A DNA stretch of 64,000 bases from Rhodospirillales bacterium (lineage in GTDB: Bacteria; Pseudomonadota; Alphaproteobacteria; Rhodospirillales; Defluviicoccaceae). Positions within the stretch are counted from its first letter, which is position 1. Every line of letters starts with the position of its first letter. A program made the position numbers and the translations under genes. Shown piece after piece: positions 44,788-54,004 of this stretch. The DNA lies in contig JADJQT010000001.1 in the NCBI GenBank assembly GCA_016712595.1, positions 496,001 to 560,000 on the forward strand, read 5' to 3'. Under the pieces are notes generated by a model. It was given only the letters and a program-made list of their open reading frames with translations, searched no databases and was not told the origin of the DNA.

Positions 44788-45252
44788 GTGATCGCGGATG
44801 TTGTCATGGAACCGGAAGATGCGGACAGCGCTCAGTTTTCGCTGTGTGTGTTCCTGATCTTCGGCCTGATGATGCTGCCGATGGCTGTACCGCTGTGGGA
44901 CTGGCGGGCGCTGGTCTACGCGCTGGCCAGCCTGAGCGTGGTGCGCATGCTGCTGACCGCGATCAGCCTCATCGGCTCACGCCTGGACCAGCCGACGGTT
45001 GCCTTCCTCGGCTGGTCGAGTCCGCGCGGCATTGCCTCAGTCCTCGACCTGCCTCTGGCTATCGACCGCTTCGGCTTCCAGGGACAGGAGCAGATCTTCG
45101 CCATCATCGTGCTGTCCGTGCTGCTCAGCATCGTCTTGCATGAGGCAATCGCAGCCCCGCCAGCCGCGTTTTACGGACGCTTCGAAGAGCGACGGGCGGG
45201 AACGCAAAACGGCCCCGCTTTCCCAGCCCGGAGCGCCTCATACGGCGAATGA
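44788..45252 (+). pseudogene. C-terminal fragment of a CPA1-type Na+/H+ antiporter
   Basis: The 154-residue frame encodes only the last membrane helices of a cation:proton antiporter: WRALVYALASLSVVRMLLTA, the conserved FLGWSSPRGIASVL (intact homologues read FLGWFGPRG), and IFAIIVLSVLLSIVLHEAIAA. Full-length members have about 400 residues or more, so roughly the first 60 percent, including the ion-binding site, is gone. The loss lies right beside the insertion-sequence remnants. GTG at 44788 would give a membrane peptide, but it is probably not functional. Confidence 0.7.
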
Positions 45253-45394
45253 TCGCCCCGAGCCCACCCGACGAGATCCAAAGATCCCCGATCAGACGAG
45301 GGCGCCGCCCTTTACTTGAGACCATATCCGACCGACGCCTGTGACGGCGATTGGATGGTGGTGCGGCTGGGCTCGGGTCCAGGGTTGTTGGCGC

Positions 45395-46705
45395 TCAGAA
45401 GACGATGCCGATTTCGCCGCCACCGACGATCGCGGTATCGGCGCTGGACACGCCGGAAGGATCGAAGACGAGCTGCAGGTCGGGACGAACGTAGAACCAG
45501 GGCGTGAGCTGCGCGGTATAGGCAAATTCGAGGACCTTTTCCGAGCCACCCGGCTGGGCGTCGTCGGAAAGCTGGCCGTAGAAGAGGCCGATGGCGGCGT
45601 TGTCGTTGTCGCGGGTCGGGATCAGCCCTTTATAGACGAGCCCACCGCCGACAAAGAGCGGCAACTCGTTGATCGACTCGCGAGGCATGTAGGTGAGGAC
45701 CAGCCACGGGGTCAGGCCTTGGTTTCCCGCATCGCCTTCGCGATAGACCATCTGCTCTGCGGAGATGTAAAAGCCGGGGCTGCCTTCCTTCTTGCGGCCG
45801 TCCTTGATGTCCTCGCGGTTGCCGCTTTCGAAGAAGCCGCCGAGCTTGACCGTGCCAGGCAAGGCGCCGGGAACCGAGGACACCGCCTCCGGCTGCAACT
45901 CGGGCTGATGGGCCGCCTCCGTCGCCCCTGTGTTTTCTTCATCGATCGGCTGGTTCCAGCTATAGCCGACCTCGCCGATGACAAAGACGGCATCGCCGTC
46001 GAGAGCGAAATCGACGCCGTGGCGCTTGTCCTCGTTGGCTTTATCGTCGGCGTTGTAGACGCCGAGGGCGAGCCGCAGGTTGTCTGCCGGCTCATAGGCC
46101 GCCGAGGCTCCCCACTGGGAGAACGGCGCTGTGGTAAAGCCGGCATTGCTGTCCGGGACATTCGACGGGGTGCCGTTGATGCCGCCGTTGACGTAATTGG
46201 CATAGATGTCCGACGATAGGAAATCGTTCTCGGTGGTCAGCCGGCCGACCTTCAATGTGAGCTGATCGTCAAACAAGTGCTGCTGCAGGTAGAGCTGCCC
46301 GAGGCGGACCTTCTCGCCGGTAAACATCTGCTGCACGGCAAAGATGTTACCGACCTGATGTTCCGAAAGATCGGAGCCCGACGACCAGGCGGCGCTGGCG
46401 TAGAAGCTGAGGCCGGGAATACCGGCGAGCTTTTCGAGGTCGAAATCCAGGCCGGCGTCAACCCGGCCGGCATAGTCCCAGCCGTCGCCGCTGCCGGCAT
46501 TGCCGTTGTGGACGGCGAGGAGATCGGTGCTATAGGCCATCTCTGGGGTGATGCCGGCCTCTTCGAGCCGGGTCCGCGCGCCGCCCCAGTCGCCAGTGGC
46601 GTAGTCACCCCGGAGCCAGTCGTCCAGGTCCTGGGCGAGGGCAGGCGCAACGCCGGTCATCAACGTCATGCTGGCGAGCAGGCTGGTGCCTCGTTTGATC
46701 AACAT
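45395..46705 (-). CDS. oprB: OprB-type carbohydrate-selective porin
   Basis: The 436-residue protein has a signal peptide ending APALA-Q (cleavage near residue 24) and a beta-barrel ending in phenylalanine (GEIGIVF), the outer-membrane sorting signal. Family features include DWLRGDYATGDWGGARTRLE at the mature N-terminus, GLSFYASAAWSSG, and VKLGGFFESGN. OprB porins admit sugars across the outer membrane. It is divergent from the chvI system, about 825 bases away. An acidic Gln/Glu-rich insertion (around residues 258-280) may be a surface loop. Confidence 0.88.
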   Translation of the reverse strand: MLIKRGTSLLASMTLMTGVAPALAQDLDDWLRGDYATGDWGGARTRLEEAGITPEMAYSTDLLAVHNGNAGSGDGWDYAGRVDAGLDFDLEKLAGIPGLSFYASAAWSSGSDLSEHQVGNIFAVQQMFTGEKVRLGQLYLQQHLFDDQLTLKVGRLTTENDFLSSDIYANYVNGGINGTPSNVPDSNAGFTTAPFSQWGASAAYEPADNLRLALGVYNADDKANEDKRHGVDFALDGDAVFVIGEVGYSWNQPIDEENTGATEAAHQPELQPEAVSSVPGALPGTVKLGGFFESGNREDIKDGRKKEGSPGFYISAEQMVYREGDAGNQGLTPWLVLTYMPRESINELPLFVGGGLVYKGLIPTRDNDNAAIGLFYGQLSDDAQPGGSEKVLEFAYTAQLTPWFYVRPDLQLVFDPSGVSSADTAIVGGGEIGIVF

Positions 46706-47147
46706 CTTCGATCCTTCCCCTTTTCAGTGGTTGATCATTGCGTGCGGGAGGGGACGTTGGCCGTCCGTCAGACGGGCTGCCCATCGCTCGAGTCGGTCGG
46801 TATCGCCGGCGACACGGCGTGCGTTTGTCTGCCGTAAGTATAATGCAATGTTATAACCTTGTATCTGGCATTTTGCCCCAGGTCGGCGCGGCTAAATATC
46901 CCCATTTAGGGCAATTTTGATCTGAGGCATAGCGGAAATGCCGATGCTCCTATCCGACCTCCGGTCGCGCTGCGCCGGGTGCCTGCCGGCTCGCAGGTGG
47001 CTCTGCTGCTGCATGGATACCTTGACTTTTCCGCCCAAGAAGGACTTCGCCGATGGTTTTTGGCGATATTTGGCTGGCTTTTGCAAATCCCTCTCTCCCT
47101 CGTCCTCTCGCACAACGGCGAAAGTGAGCACCGCTCTCATTGAGAAC

Positions 47148-47166
47148 GCAAATGATTTTCATTCGC
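47148..47166. promoter_or_regulatory. Fur-box-like 19-bp palindrome
   Basis: AATGATTTTCATT (47151-47163) is a perfect inverted repeat with a 3-base centre, extended by GC/GC at both ends with one mismatch. It closely resembles the Fur consensus core AATGATAATCATT. It would suit an iron- or manganese-responsive repressor acting on a transcript running right. The nearest coding gene in that direction is chvI, 360 bases away. Confidence 0.45.
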
Positions 47167-47174
47167 ATAGAAAG

Positions 47175-47332
47175 CTGCTTGAGGATTAGGCAGCGCACTG
47201 TTGCCAACGCGAAACAGCTTGCGCCTTGATGGGGTCCTTTCGCGCCACGGCAGCGAGGCTTGCGGGCGGAAGGTGCTGCGCGGTCCAGCCTGCGGACCAA
47301 AAAAATTGTATGCCCGCCAAAGCGGCGTTTTT
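47175..47332 (+). ncRNA. Candidate small RNA with terminator hairpin
   Basis: Downstream of the Fur-like box are a hairpin (GGTCC 47282-47286 with GGACC 47294-47298) and a second stem (GCC 47312-47314 plus GC, with GC-GGC to 47326 around CAAA) followed by G and five T at 47328-47332, which looks like an intrinsic terminator. Together they outline a noncoding transcript of about 150 bases. The 5' end is a guess, and no known sRNA family is recognised. Confidence 0.3.
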
Positions 47333-47529
47333 ACTCCGTTCGGGACAGTCCTGGGTGAAATACCGCAGTGCCGACAGCCAGAGTGTCAGTCGCCTCGCGC
47401 ATAAGCACATGTCCTCGCCGCATAATCGCCATTATAATGATCGCAAAGAGACCCGCGCCCGACATTGCCGATGCGGCCTTGCACTTATCGAGGGGCGCGC
47501 GGCAACAAACGAATACGGGGTATAGGATC

Positions 47530-48222
47530 GTGATCGAAACCATCGCGCTCGTGGACGACGACCGGAATATCCTTGCCTCCGTGTCCATGGCGCTGGAAGC
47601 TGAAGGGTTCCGCGTTCTGACCTTCACCGACGGCGCCGACGCGCTGGCGGGGTTGTCGAGCCAGGCGGTTGACCTTGCCATTCTCGATATCAAGATGCCG
47701 CGGATGGACGGGCTCGAACTCCTCGGTAAGCTGCGCCAGAACAGCGACGTTCCGGTGATCTTCCTCACCTCCAAGGACGACGAACTGGATGAAATGCTGG
47801 GTCTGCGCATGGGCGCGGACGACTACATCACCAAGCCGTTTTCGCAACGCCTGCTGATCGAACGGATTCGCGCGGTGCTGCGCCGACGCTTGGCCGCAGC
47901 ACCGAACGCCGGCGAAGCGGAGGGCATGCGCCGGGGTGAACTCGTCCTCGACCATACCCGCCACCTGTGTACGTGGAAAGGTCGCGAAGTCGCGCTGACG
48001 GTGACGGAGTTCCTGCTCGTCCAGGCTCTCGCCCGCCGGCCGGGTCATGTCAAGAGCCGCGATCAATTGATCGACGCAGCCTACGGCGAGCACATCTATG
48101 TCGACGACCGGACCATCGACAGCCACATCAAACGCCTGCGCAAGAAATTCAAGGATGTCGATACGGATTTCGCGCACATTGAAACGCTCTACGGGGTTGG
48201 ATATCGCTACCGCGCCACCTGA
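47530..48222 (+). CDS. chvI: Response regulator ChvI
   Basis: The 230-residue OmpR-type regulator has phosphoacceptor D53 (LAILDIKMPRMDGLEL) and a winged-helix domain containing VYVDDRTIDSHIKRLRKKF-like residues and ending YGVGYRYRAT. Length and gene order (followed by a ChvG-like kinase and hprK) identify it with ChvI/BvrR, which controls envelope and acid-stress genes in alphaproteobacteria. GTG at 47530 opens the first beta strand; the open frame reaches back to 47368 without conserved sequence. Confidence 0.88.
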   Translation: MIETIALVDDDRNILASVSMALEAEGFRVLTFTDGADALAGLSSQAVDLAILDIKMPRMDGLELLGKLRQNSDVPVIFLTSKDDELDEMLGLRMGADDYITKPFSQRLLIERIRAVLRRRLAAAPNAGEAEGMRRGELVLDHTRHLCTWKGREVALTVTEFLLVQALARRPGHVKSRDQLIDAAYGEHIYVDDRTIDSHIKRLRKKFKDVDTDFAHIETLYGVGYRYRAT

Positions 48223-49843
48223 CGGCCAGCCCGCCCTTTCCCGCCGCAAGTCGCCGCGGCGGGCGGGGATTTCGCCGATCACCCGGCGCATTCTCGCCGT
48301 CAACTTGCTGGCGCTCGGTTTTCTGTTCGCCGGCATGCTTTATTTGGACGAATATCGGCGCGGCCTGATCGCGGCCGAACTCGCGACCATGCGCAGCGAG
48401 GCGAACCTGTTCGCGGCGGCTGTCGGCGAGAGCGCGACGTTCGCCGATTCATCGGGAACCGAAGGCCTGATCCCGCTGATGGCGCAGCAGATTGTTCGCC
48501 GTCTGATCGAGACGTCGCATTTCCGCGCCCGCCTGTTCAACGAGGACGGCACGCTCGTCGCCGACAGCCTCGTCCTCGGCGGTCCCGGCGGATCGGTGCA
48601 GATCGAAGAATTGCCGGCGCCGCGTACCGAAGGGCAGCAGGTCAAGGACCTTCTTGCTGGTTACGACCGCATCCTGACGCGCCTGTGGAGCTGCGAAGAC
48701 CTGCCACTCTACGTCGAAAACGCGGTTCAGGCCGGGCGCGACTACCCGGAGGTGATGTTGGCGCTTTCCGGCGAGGCGGCGACGACGGTTCGCGCCGACG
48801 CCAATGGCGGCATGGTGCTCAGCGTCGCGGTTCCCGTCCAGCGCTACAAGCAAGTGCTTGCCGCCCTGATGCTGACCAAGGACTCCACCGATATCGATAC
48901 GGCGGTCCTGAAGGTCCGGCTCGACGTGTTCAAGTGGTTCCTCGCGGCGCTAGCGATTACCGTGCTGCTTTCGATTTATCTCGCTGGCACTATCGCGCGG
49001 CCGATCCTGCGGCTGGCGGCGGCCGCGGAACTAGTACGTAGCGATCGCCACCGCCGACACACGATCCCCGACTTCGGAACGCGGCGCGACGAGATCGGCC
49101 GGCTCGCGGCGGCGCTGCGCGACATGACGCAAGCCCTGTGGCTGCGCATCGACGCGATCGAGCGATTCGCCGCTGACGTCGCCCACGAACTCAAGAACCC
49201 GCTGACGTCGCTGCGCAGCGCCGTCGAAACCGCCGCCCGGATCACCGATCCCGAGCGGCGCCAAAAGCTGATGAACATCATCCTCGAAGACGTCAGCCGC
49301 CTCGATCGCCTGATCAGCGATATTTCCGACGCTTCGCGCCTCGATGCCGAGCTGTCGCGCGAAAACTCCGCCGCCGTCGACATCCGCCGGATGCTGGCGG
49401 CGCTGATGGACGTGACCGAGAGCACCGCGATGCAGCGACAGGTGCGGCTTATTCTCGACGTCGATCACCGACGGGGCCTCGTCGTCAACGGCGTCGAGGG
49501 ACGGCTGGTCCAGGTGTTCCGCAATCTGATCGCCAACGCTCTGTCCTTCAGTCCGCCCGCTAGCGCGATTACTCTTAAGGCCCGGCGCGAAGGCAAGCAG
49601 GTGGTCGCCGAAGTGCTCGATCAGGGACCGGGGATTCCGGAAGGACTCGAGGACGACATCTTTCAGCGATTCTATTCTGAGCGTCCGCAGGACGAGAAAT
49701 TTGGCCAGCATTCCGGCCTTGGCCTCAGTATCTCGAAGCAGATCGTCGAGGCTCATGGCGGAACCATCGTCGCCGAAAATCGCCGCGACCCCACGGGCCG
49801 GATCGCCGGCGCCCGATTCGTCGTCCGGCTGCCCGGAGAATAG
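48197..49843 (+). CDS. chvG: Sensor histidine kinase ChvG
   Basis: The protein has about 548 residues: a membrane helix (about 35-52), a periplasmic sensing domain (about 55-250), a second helix (about 255-280), HAMP, the phosphoacceptor motif FAADVAHELKNPLTSLRSA, and a catalytic domain with NLIANALSFSP, DQGPGIP and HSGLGLSISKQIVEAHGG. It is the partner of ChvI. The start is uncertain: TTG at 48197 overlaps the chvI stop by 26 bases, and ATG at 48155 is an alternative. In most alphaproteobacteria pckA lies upstream of chvI; here it does not. Confidence 0.87.
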   Translation: MDIATAPPDGQPALSRRKSPRRAGISPITRRILAVNLLALGFLFAGMLYLDEYRRGLIAAELATMRSEANLFAAAVGESATFADSSGTEGLIPLMAQQIVRRLIETSHFRARLFNEDGTLVADSLVLGGPGGSVQIEELPAPRTEGQQVKDLLAGYDRILTRLWSCEDLPLYVENAVQAGRDYPEVMLALSGEAATTVRADANGGMVLSVAVPVQRYKQVLAALMLTKDSTDIDTAVLKVRLDVFKWFLAALAITVLLSIYLAGTIARPILRLAAAAELVRSDRHRRHTIPDFGTRRDEIGRLAAALRDMTQALWLRIDAIERFAADVAHELKNPLTSLRSAVETAARITDPERRQKLMNIILEDVSRLDRLISDISDASRLDAELSRENSAAVDIRRMLAALMDVTESTAMQRQVRLILDVDHRRGLVVNGVEGRLVQVFRNLIANALSFSPPASAITLKARREGKQVVAEVLDQGPGIPEGLEDDIFQRFYSERPQDEKFGQHSGLGLSISKQIVEAHGGTIVAENRRDPTGRIAGARFVVRLPGE

Positions 49844-49955
49844 GGCGCCGAGGGTCGCGGTGGCTTTTTTTCGTGCGGCATCGACACCGGGTTCCGCAGC
49901 TCCGCGGGCAGCCATGATTGACACCTGATGGCGACGCGTTGCACGTTGTATCGTG

Positions 49956-50390
49956 ATGGAGCGCTTGCGCGGCACGTGTGTAGCGATCGACGGAGCGGGT
50001 GTACTCTTGCGCGGCCCATCCGGCTCGGGCAAATCCGATCTTGCCTTGCGCCTGATCGACGTGGGTGCGTGCCTTGTCTCCGATGATTATACCTGCGCCG
50101 AAGCGGCGGGGGGAGCGGTGACGGCCAGCGCGCCCGAGGCCTTAGCAGGCCTGCTCGAGGTGCGGGGAATCGGCGTTCTCCGCATGCCGGCGAAAGCATC
50201 GGTGCGGCTGGATCTGGTTATCGATCTTGTCGATGGCGACAGCGTCGAGCGGATGCCGGCGCCGGACAGCGTCGAGATTCTCGGTGTGCGGTTGCCGTAT
50301 TATCGACTGACGGCGCTGGAGCCGTCGTCGGCGAGCAAGGTTCGGGCTGTCGTCGGCCTCGTCTGTGGACGTATAGTGAGCGTTGAATGA
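49956..50390 (+). CDS. hprK: HPr kinase/phosphorylase, short alphaproteobacterial form
   Basis: The 144-residue protein is only the catalytic domain of HPrK: Walker A RGPSGSGKSDLALRL (K26) and the HPrK signature EVRGIGVLRMP. The N-terminal domain of the Gram-positive enzyme is missing, as usual in alphaproteobacteria. It phosphorylates the regulatory serine of HPr, encoded 1.4 kb downstream. ATG at 49956 is used; a GTG directly before it is equally possible. Its stop overlaps rapZ by four bases (ATGA). Confidence 0.93.
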   Translation: MERLRGTCVAIDGAGVLLRGPSGSGKSDLALRLIDVGACLVSDDYTCAEAAGGAVTASAPEALAGLLEVRGIGVLRMPAKASVRLDLVIDLVDGDSVERMPAPDSVEILGVRLPYYRLTALEPSSASKVRAVVGLVCGRIVSVE

Positions 50391-51358
50391 GCGACAGTCG
50401 TAGCCCGCCTGAGGAGATCATGGCGCTATCGCCGACGATGGACGATTCTGCAACCGGCCAGAACGTCCTGCTCATCACCGGGATGTCCGGCGCGGGAAAG
50501 ACGACGGCGCTGAAAGTGCTCGAGGACATCGGCTTCGAATGCATTGATCATTTGCCCTTGCGTCTTTTGCCGCGCCTGCTTCGTGCCGAAGCGGGTGAGC
50601 CCCCGCAGGCGCGTCGAAACCTCGCGATCGGTGTCGACGTGCGGACGCGCGACTTTGGCGTTGATGCCTGCATCGCCGCTATTGAGCGGATGCGCAGCGA
50701 GGAGGGCGTCAGTATCCAGCTCGTGTTCCTTTATTGTGACGATGAGGAATTGCGGCAGCGTTATACGGCGACCCGGCACCGCCATCCGCTGGCCGATCCC
50801 TTGCCGCTGATCGAGGGTATCGCCCACGAGCGGCAGGTCCTTTCCGCGTTGCGCACGTCGGCCAATCTGACGATTGATACCACCGGCCTCAATCCCGGCC
50901 ATCTCAAGCAGATCCTGCAAGGGCACTTCGCGGTCGAGCTTCACGACGAACTGACCGTTCAGGTGCTGTCCTTTTCGTTCCGCTCGGGGCTGCCGCGAGA
51001 CGCTGATCTCGTTTTCGACGTGCGTTTTCTGTCCAATCCGTATTATCAAGCCGAATTGAAGGCGCTGACCGGCCGCGATCCACCAATCGCGCAGTTCATT
51101 CGCGGCGATTCCGCCTACGCGACCTTCTTTGAGTCCCTCTTGCGGTTGTTGCAGCCTCTGCTGCCCCGCTATGTGGCCGAAGGGAAGAGCTATTTGACCA
51201 TTGCGATCGGCTGCACCGGCGGCCGTCATCGATCCGTTTTTGTCGCCGAAGAGTTGGCCGCATGGCTCAAGAGCCAGGAACAACGCGTACAGTTACTTCA
51301 CCGCGATCTGGACCGGTCGAATCGAACACAAACCGATGCGGAGACAAGGGTTTCGTGA
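50387..51358 (+). CDS. rapZ: RNase adapter protein RapZ
   Basis: The 323-residue protein has the N-terminal Walker A ITGMSGAGKTTALK, then DVRFLSNPYY, FIRGDSAYATFFESL, and the C-terminal IGCTGGRHRSVFVAEEL that binds sugar phosphate and RNA in enterobacterial RapZ. There it controls glucosamine-6-phosphate synthase; the alphaproteobacterial target is less clear. It is translationally coupled to hprK, as is common in this class, so a link to PTS signalling is likely. Confidence 0.93.
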   Translation: MSDSRSPPEEIMALSPTMDDSATGQNVLLITGMSGAGKTTALKVLEDIGFECIDHLPLRLLPRLLRAEAGEPPQARRNLAIGVDVRTRDFGVDACIAAIERMRSEEGVSIQLVFLYCDDEELRQRYTATRHRHPLADPLPLIEGIAHERQVLSALRTSANLTIDTTGLNPGHLKQILQGHFAVELHDELTVQVLSFSFRSGLPRDADLVFDVRFLSNPYYQAELKALTGRDPPIAQFIRGDSAYATFFESLLRLLQPLLPRYVAEGKSYLTIAIGCTGGRHRSVFVAEELAAWLKSQEQRVQLLHRDLDRSNRTQTDAETRVS

Positions 51359-51362
51359 GATC

Positions 51363-51770
51363 ATGATTGGTCTGGTCATCGTCACTCACGGGCGGCTTGG
51401 AGACGAGCTTATTTCAGCGCTTGAGCACGTCGTCGGTCCGCAGGTGAATATTTCCGCCGTCTCGATCGGTCCGGACGACGATATGGAGCAACGGCGCGCG
51501 CAGATCCTTGAGAGCGTCGCGCAGGCGGAGGAAGGCAACGGTGTCGTGCTGCTCACCGACATGTTCGGCGGCACACCCTCGAATCTCGCCATTTCCATCA
51601 TGGATAAGGCCAGCGTCGAGGTGATCGCCGGAGTCAACCTGCCGATGCTGATCAAGCTGGCGAGCGTCCGGCAGACGGATTCTCTCGAAGAGGCGGCGCA
51701 AAGTGCTCAGGAAGCCGGCCGGAAATACATTAACATCGCTTCGCGTCTTCTCACTCAGGAGGAAACGTGA
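51363..51770 (+). CDS. PTS mannose-family EIIA component
   Basis: The 135-residue protein is a stand-alone EIIA-Man domain with phosphorylatable H9 in IVTHGRLGDEL and the conserved LLTDMFGGTPSNLA. No EIIB, EIIC or EIID genes are in the window, so it has a regulatory role. It begins four bases after rapZ ends and is followed seven bases later by HPr. In alphaproteobacteria such EIIA proteins influence kinases and nitrogen or carbon control. Confidence 0.92.
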   Translation: MIGLVIVTHGRLGDELISALEHVVGPQVNISAVSIGPDDDMEQRRAQILESVAQAEEGNGVVLLTDMFGGTPSNLAISIMDKASVEVIAGVNLPMLIKLASVRQTDSLEEAAQSAQEAGRKYINIASRLLTQEET

Positions 51771-51777
51771 GCGGCGC

Positions 51778-52071
51778 ATGGTCGAATTCAGCCGCGACGG
51801 GGACATTCTAAGGTGCACGGCCGTGATCGCCAACCGGCGGGGATTGCACGCGCGCGCCGCAGCCAAGTTCGTCAAGCTCGCGTCCGGCTTCGATGCCGAG
51901 ATCACCGTCTCGAGACGTGGCACCACCGTTTCTGGCCGATCGATCCTCGGACTGATGATGTTGGGCGCAGGTCCGGGAACGGAACTCGAGATCGCCGCCG
52001 TCGGACGCGAAGCGGAAGAAGCGATCACCACGCTGGGCCAGATCATCGAAGCCAGATTCGAAGAGGACTAA
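51778..52071 (+). CDS. ptsH: Phosphocarrier protein HPr
   Basis: The 97-residue protein carries the catalytic H24 in NRRGLHARAAAKF and the regulatory serine S55 in SGRSILGLMML, the target of HprK. It accepts phosphate from enzyme I and passes it to EIIA. It has about nine extra N-terminal residues compared with E. coli HPr. The ribosome binding site AGGAGG lies in the end of the EIIA gene, about 14 bases from the ATG. Confidence 0.94.
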   Translation: MVEFSRDGDILRCTAVIANRRGLHARAAAKFVKLASGFDAEITVSRRGTTVSGRSILGLMMLGAGPGTELEIAAVGREAEEAITTLGQIIEARFEED

Positions 52072-52201
52072 TGCACCGGCGCAAAGAGCAGCGCTGGAAA
52101 TAAAGACCGCCCGGTGAGCGGAGAACGGCGCGACAACAGCGCCCGGCCAACAAAAAGGCAATCAACGAAAAGATAAGCGAAGCCTACGCTTTGGGAAGGA
52201 A

Positions 52202-53980
52202 ATGACCGAACAGGTCGTACACGAACGGGTCGTCGAAGGGCTCGGCGCTGCGCCTGGCGTCGGGATGGGGGTTGCGTTTGTCTGCGAGAGCGGCCGCCCG
52301 CGCGTCCCGGAGTATCACCTGCATCCGGACGAGGTTGCAGCAGAGCATCGCCGTTTGCGCGAAGCGGTGTTACGCGCGCGGCGCCAGCTCAGCCGGTTGC
52401 GGGCGAAAACGCTGCAGCGCGCGAAGGATGGTGCGGACTGGATGAGCGAGGACGTCGTCTATCTGCTCGACGCTTATCTGCTGATGCTCAAGGATTCGCG
52501 ACTACTGCGCAGCGCCAACGCGCGCATCGCCGTTGAGCGTTTGAACGCCGAATCCGCCGTCCAGTCCGAGGTCACCGCCATTTGCGGCAGTTTCCGGGCA
52601 ATGGAGGACGCCTACCTCGCGTCGCGCGCCGACGTCATCCGCGAGGTCGGGAACCGCGTGCTTGCTCAGCTGATGCATGAACCGGACACACCGCTCTTTG
52701 CCGTGCCACGTGGCAGCGTGCTGATCGCCGAGGAATTGACACCGGCCGAAACCGCGCAACTCAAGCCCGACGACGTCCTCGGCATCGCCGCGCAGATGGG
52801 CGGTCCGCAAGGACATACCGCAATTCTCGCCCGCGCACTCGGCCTTCCGGCCGTATTGGGTGCCACGGGGCTGCTGCAATCGGTTCGCACCGGCGATCCG
52901 GTTCTCGTCGATGGCGATAACGGCCGTATCCTTATTCATCCCTCGTCGGCTTCCCTCGAGGACTATGAGCGGCGGCGCGGGCGGCAGCGGCAGGAAGAGC
53001 GGGACTTGCGCCGGCTCGCCGGCCAGCCGGCGATCACCCGTGACGGCGTGACCGTCAGCCTGCGGGCGAATGTCGAGCTGCCGATGGAGATGGATCACGT
53101 CGCCCGCTCCGGAGCCGCGGGCATCGGGCTGTTGCGCACCGAATTCCTGTTCATGAACCGGGCGACGGCCCCGTCCGAGAGCGAGCAGTATGAGGCCCTG
53201 CGCGACCTGGTCGAACGTGCCGCTGGCGAGTGCGTCACTATCCGCACCCTCGATCTCGGCGGTGACAAGGGAGCCATGCCCTTCGTCGGCCAGTTCGGCA
53301 ACAGCGCCACCTCACCCCTGGGTGTACGCGGCATCCGCTTGTCCTTGGCGCACATCGAATTGCTCGAAACCCAGTTTCGCGCCATCCTGCGCGCCAGCGC
53401 CCATGGGCCGGTGCGCATCCTGCTGCCGATGGTCACCAGCGTCGCCGAAATCCGCGCCGCCCGCGACGTGCTGGCGCGGGCGGCGCGCCGGCTGTTTCGC
53501 CGCGGCGTCGACATTCCGACGACGCTGCCGCCGCTCGGCCCGATGATCGAGGTTCCGGGAGCGGCGCTAACCGCCGATGCGCTGGCGCTGGTGAGCGATT
53601 TCTTTGCCGTCGGCTCGAACGACCTGACGATGTATACGCTTGCGATCGACCGCAGCGACGAACGCGTCGCCCATCTCTACGATCCGCTGCATCCGGGAGT
53701 CCTGCGCATGATCCAGTTCGCCGCGGCCGCCGCTCTGCGCGCGCGAATCCCGGTGTGCGCCTGCGGCGAGATCGCCGGCGATCCGGTATTCGCGCCGCTG
53801 CTGCTCGGCCTCGGCTTCCGCGAACTGTCGATGACCGCGAGCAACATTCCCCGCGTCAAGCGCCGTATCCTTGATCTCGATCTGCTGGCGGCGCAGCGAC
53901 GCGTGCAGATGATCATGGACGAAACCGACCCGCTGCGCATCCGCCTGCTGCTCGACGAGTTCGCCAACCAGATGGCTTAG
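52202..53980 (+). CDS. ptsI: Phosphoenolpyruvate-protein phosphotransferase (enzyme I)
   Basis: The 592-residue protein takes phosphate from PEP to HPr. The phosphohistidine is H205 in GGPQGHTAILAR; most enzyme I sequences have Ser just before this His, here it is Gly. The PEP-binding barrel shows GIGLLRTEFLFMNR, GSNDLTMYTLAIDR and the catalytic Cys in CACGEIAGDP. There is no N-terminal GAF domain, so it is of PtsI length and not PtsP. GGAAGGAA precedes the ATG. It closes the set EIIA-HPr-EI. Confidence 0.93.
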   Translation: MTEQVVHERVVEGLGAAPGVGMGVAFVCESGRPRVPEYHLHPDEVAAEHRRLREAVLRARRQLSRLRAKTLQRAKDGADWMSEDVVYLLDAYLLMLKDSRLLRSANARIAVERLNAESAVQSEVTAICGSFRAMEDAYLASRADVIREVGNRVLAQLMHEPDTPLFAVPRGSVLIAEELTPAETAQLKPDDVLGIAAQMGGPQGHTAILARALGLPAVLGATGLLQSVRTGDPVLVDGDNGRILIHPSSASLEDYERRRGRQRQEERDLRRLAGQPAITRDGVTVSLRANVELPMEMDHVARSGAAGIGLLRTEFLFMNRATAPSESEQYEALRDLVERAAGECVTIRTLDLGGDKGAMPFVGQFGNSATSPLGVRGIRLSLAHIELLETQFRAILRASAHGPVRILLPMVTSVAEIRAARDVLARAARRLFRRGVDIPTTLPPLGPMIEVPGAALTADALALVSDFFAVGSNDLTMYTLAIDRSDERVAHLYDPLHPGVLRMIQFAAAAALRARIPVCACGEIAGDPVFAPLLLGLGFRELSMTASNIPRVKRRILDLDLLAAQRRVQMIMDETDPLRIRLLLDEFANQMA

Positions 53981-54004
53981 CGGCGACGCCTGCGTGGGCT
54001 GCCC

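Larger units (their letters stand above)
46706..47529. other. 824-base gene-poor region between oprB and chvI
   Basis: No protein gene can be supported. On the oprB side, 46835-46925 is AT-rich and holds a TATACT (minus strand) that could be its -10 element. At 47148-47166 is a Fur-box-like palindrome, followed by two hairpins, the second ending in five T (listed separately). The short frames in the region have no ribosome binding sites and no family resemblance. Confidence 0.5.

Noticed and set aside
46892..47140. 82-codon minus-strand frame between oprB and chvI
   Set aside because: Basic, low-complexity product without a ribosome binding site or recognisable family.
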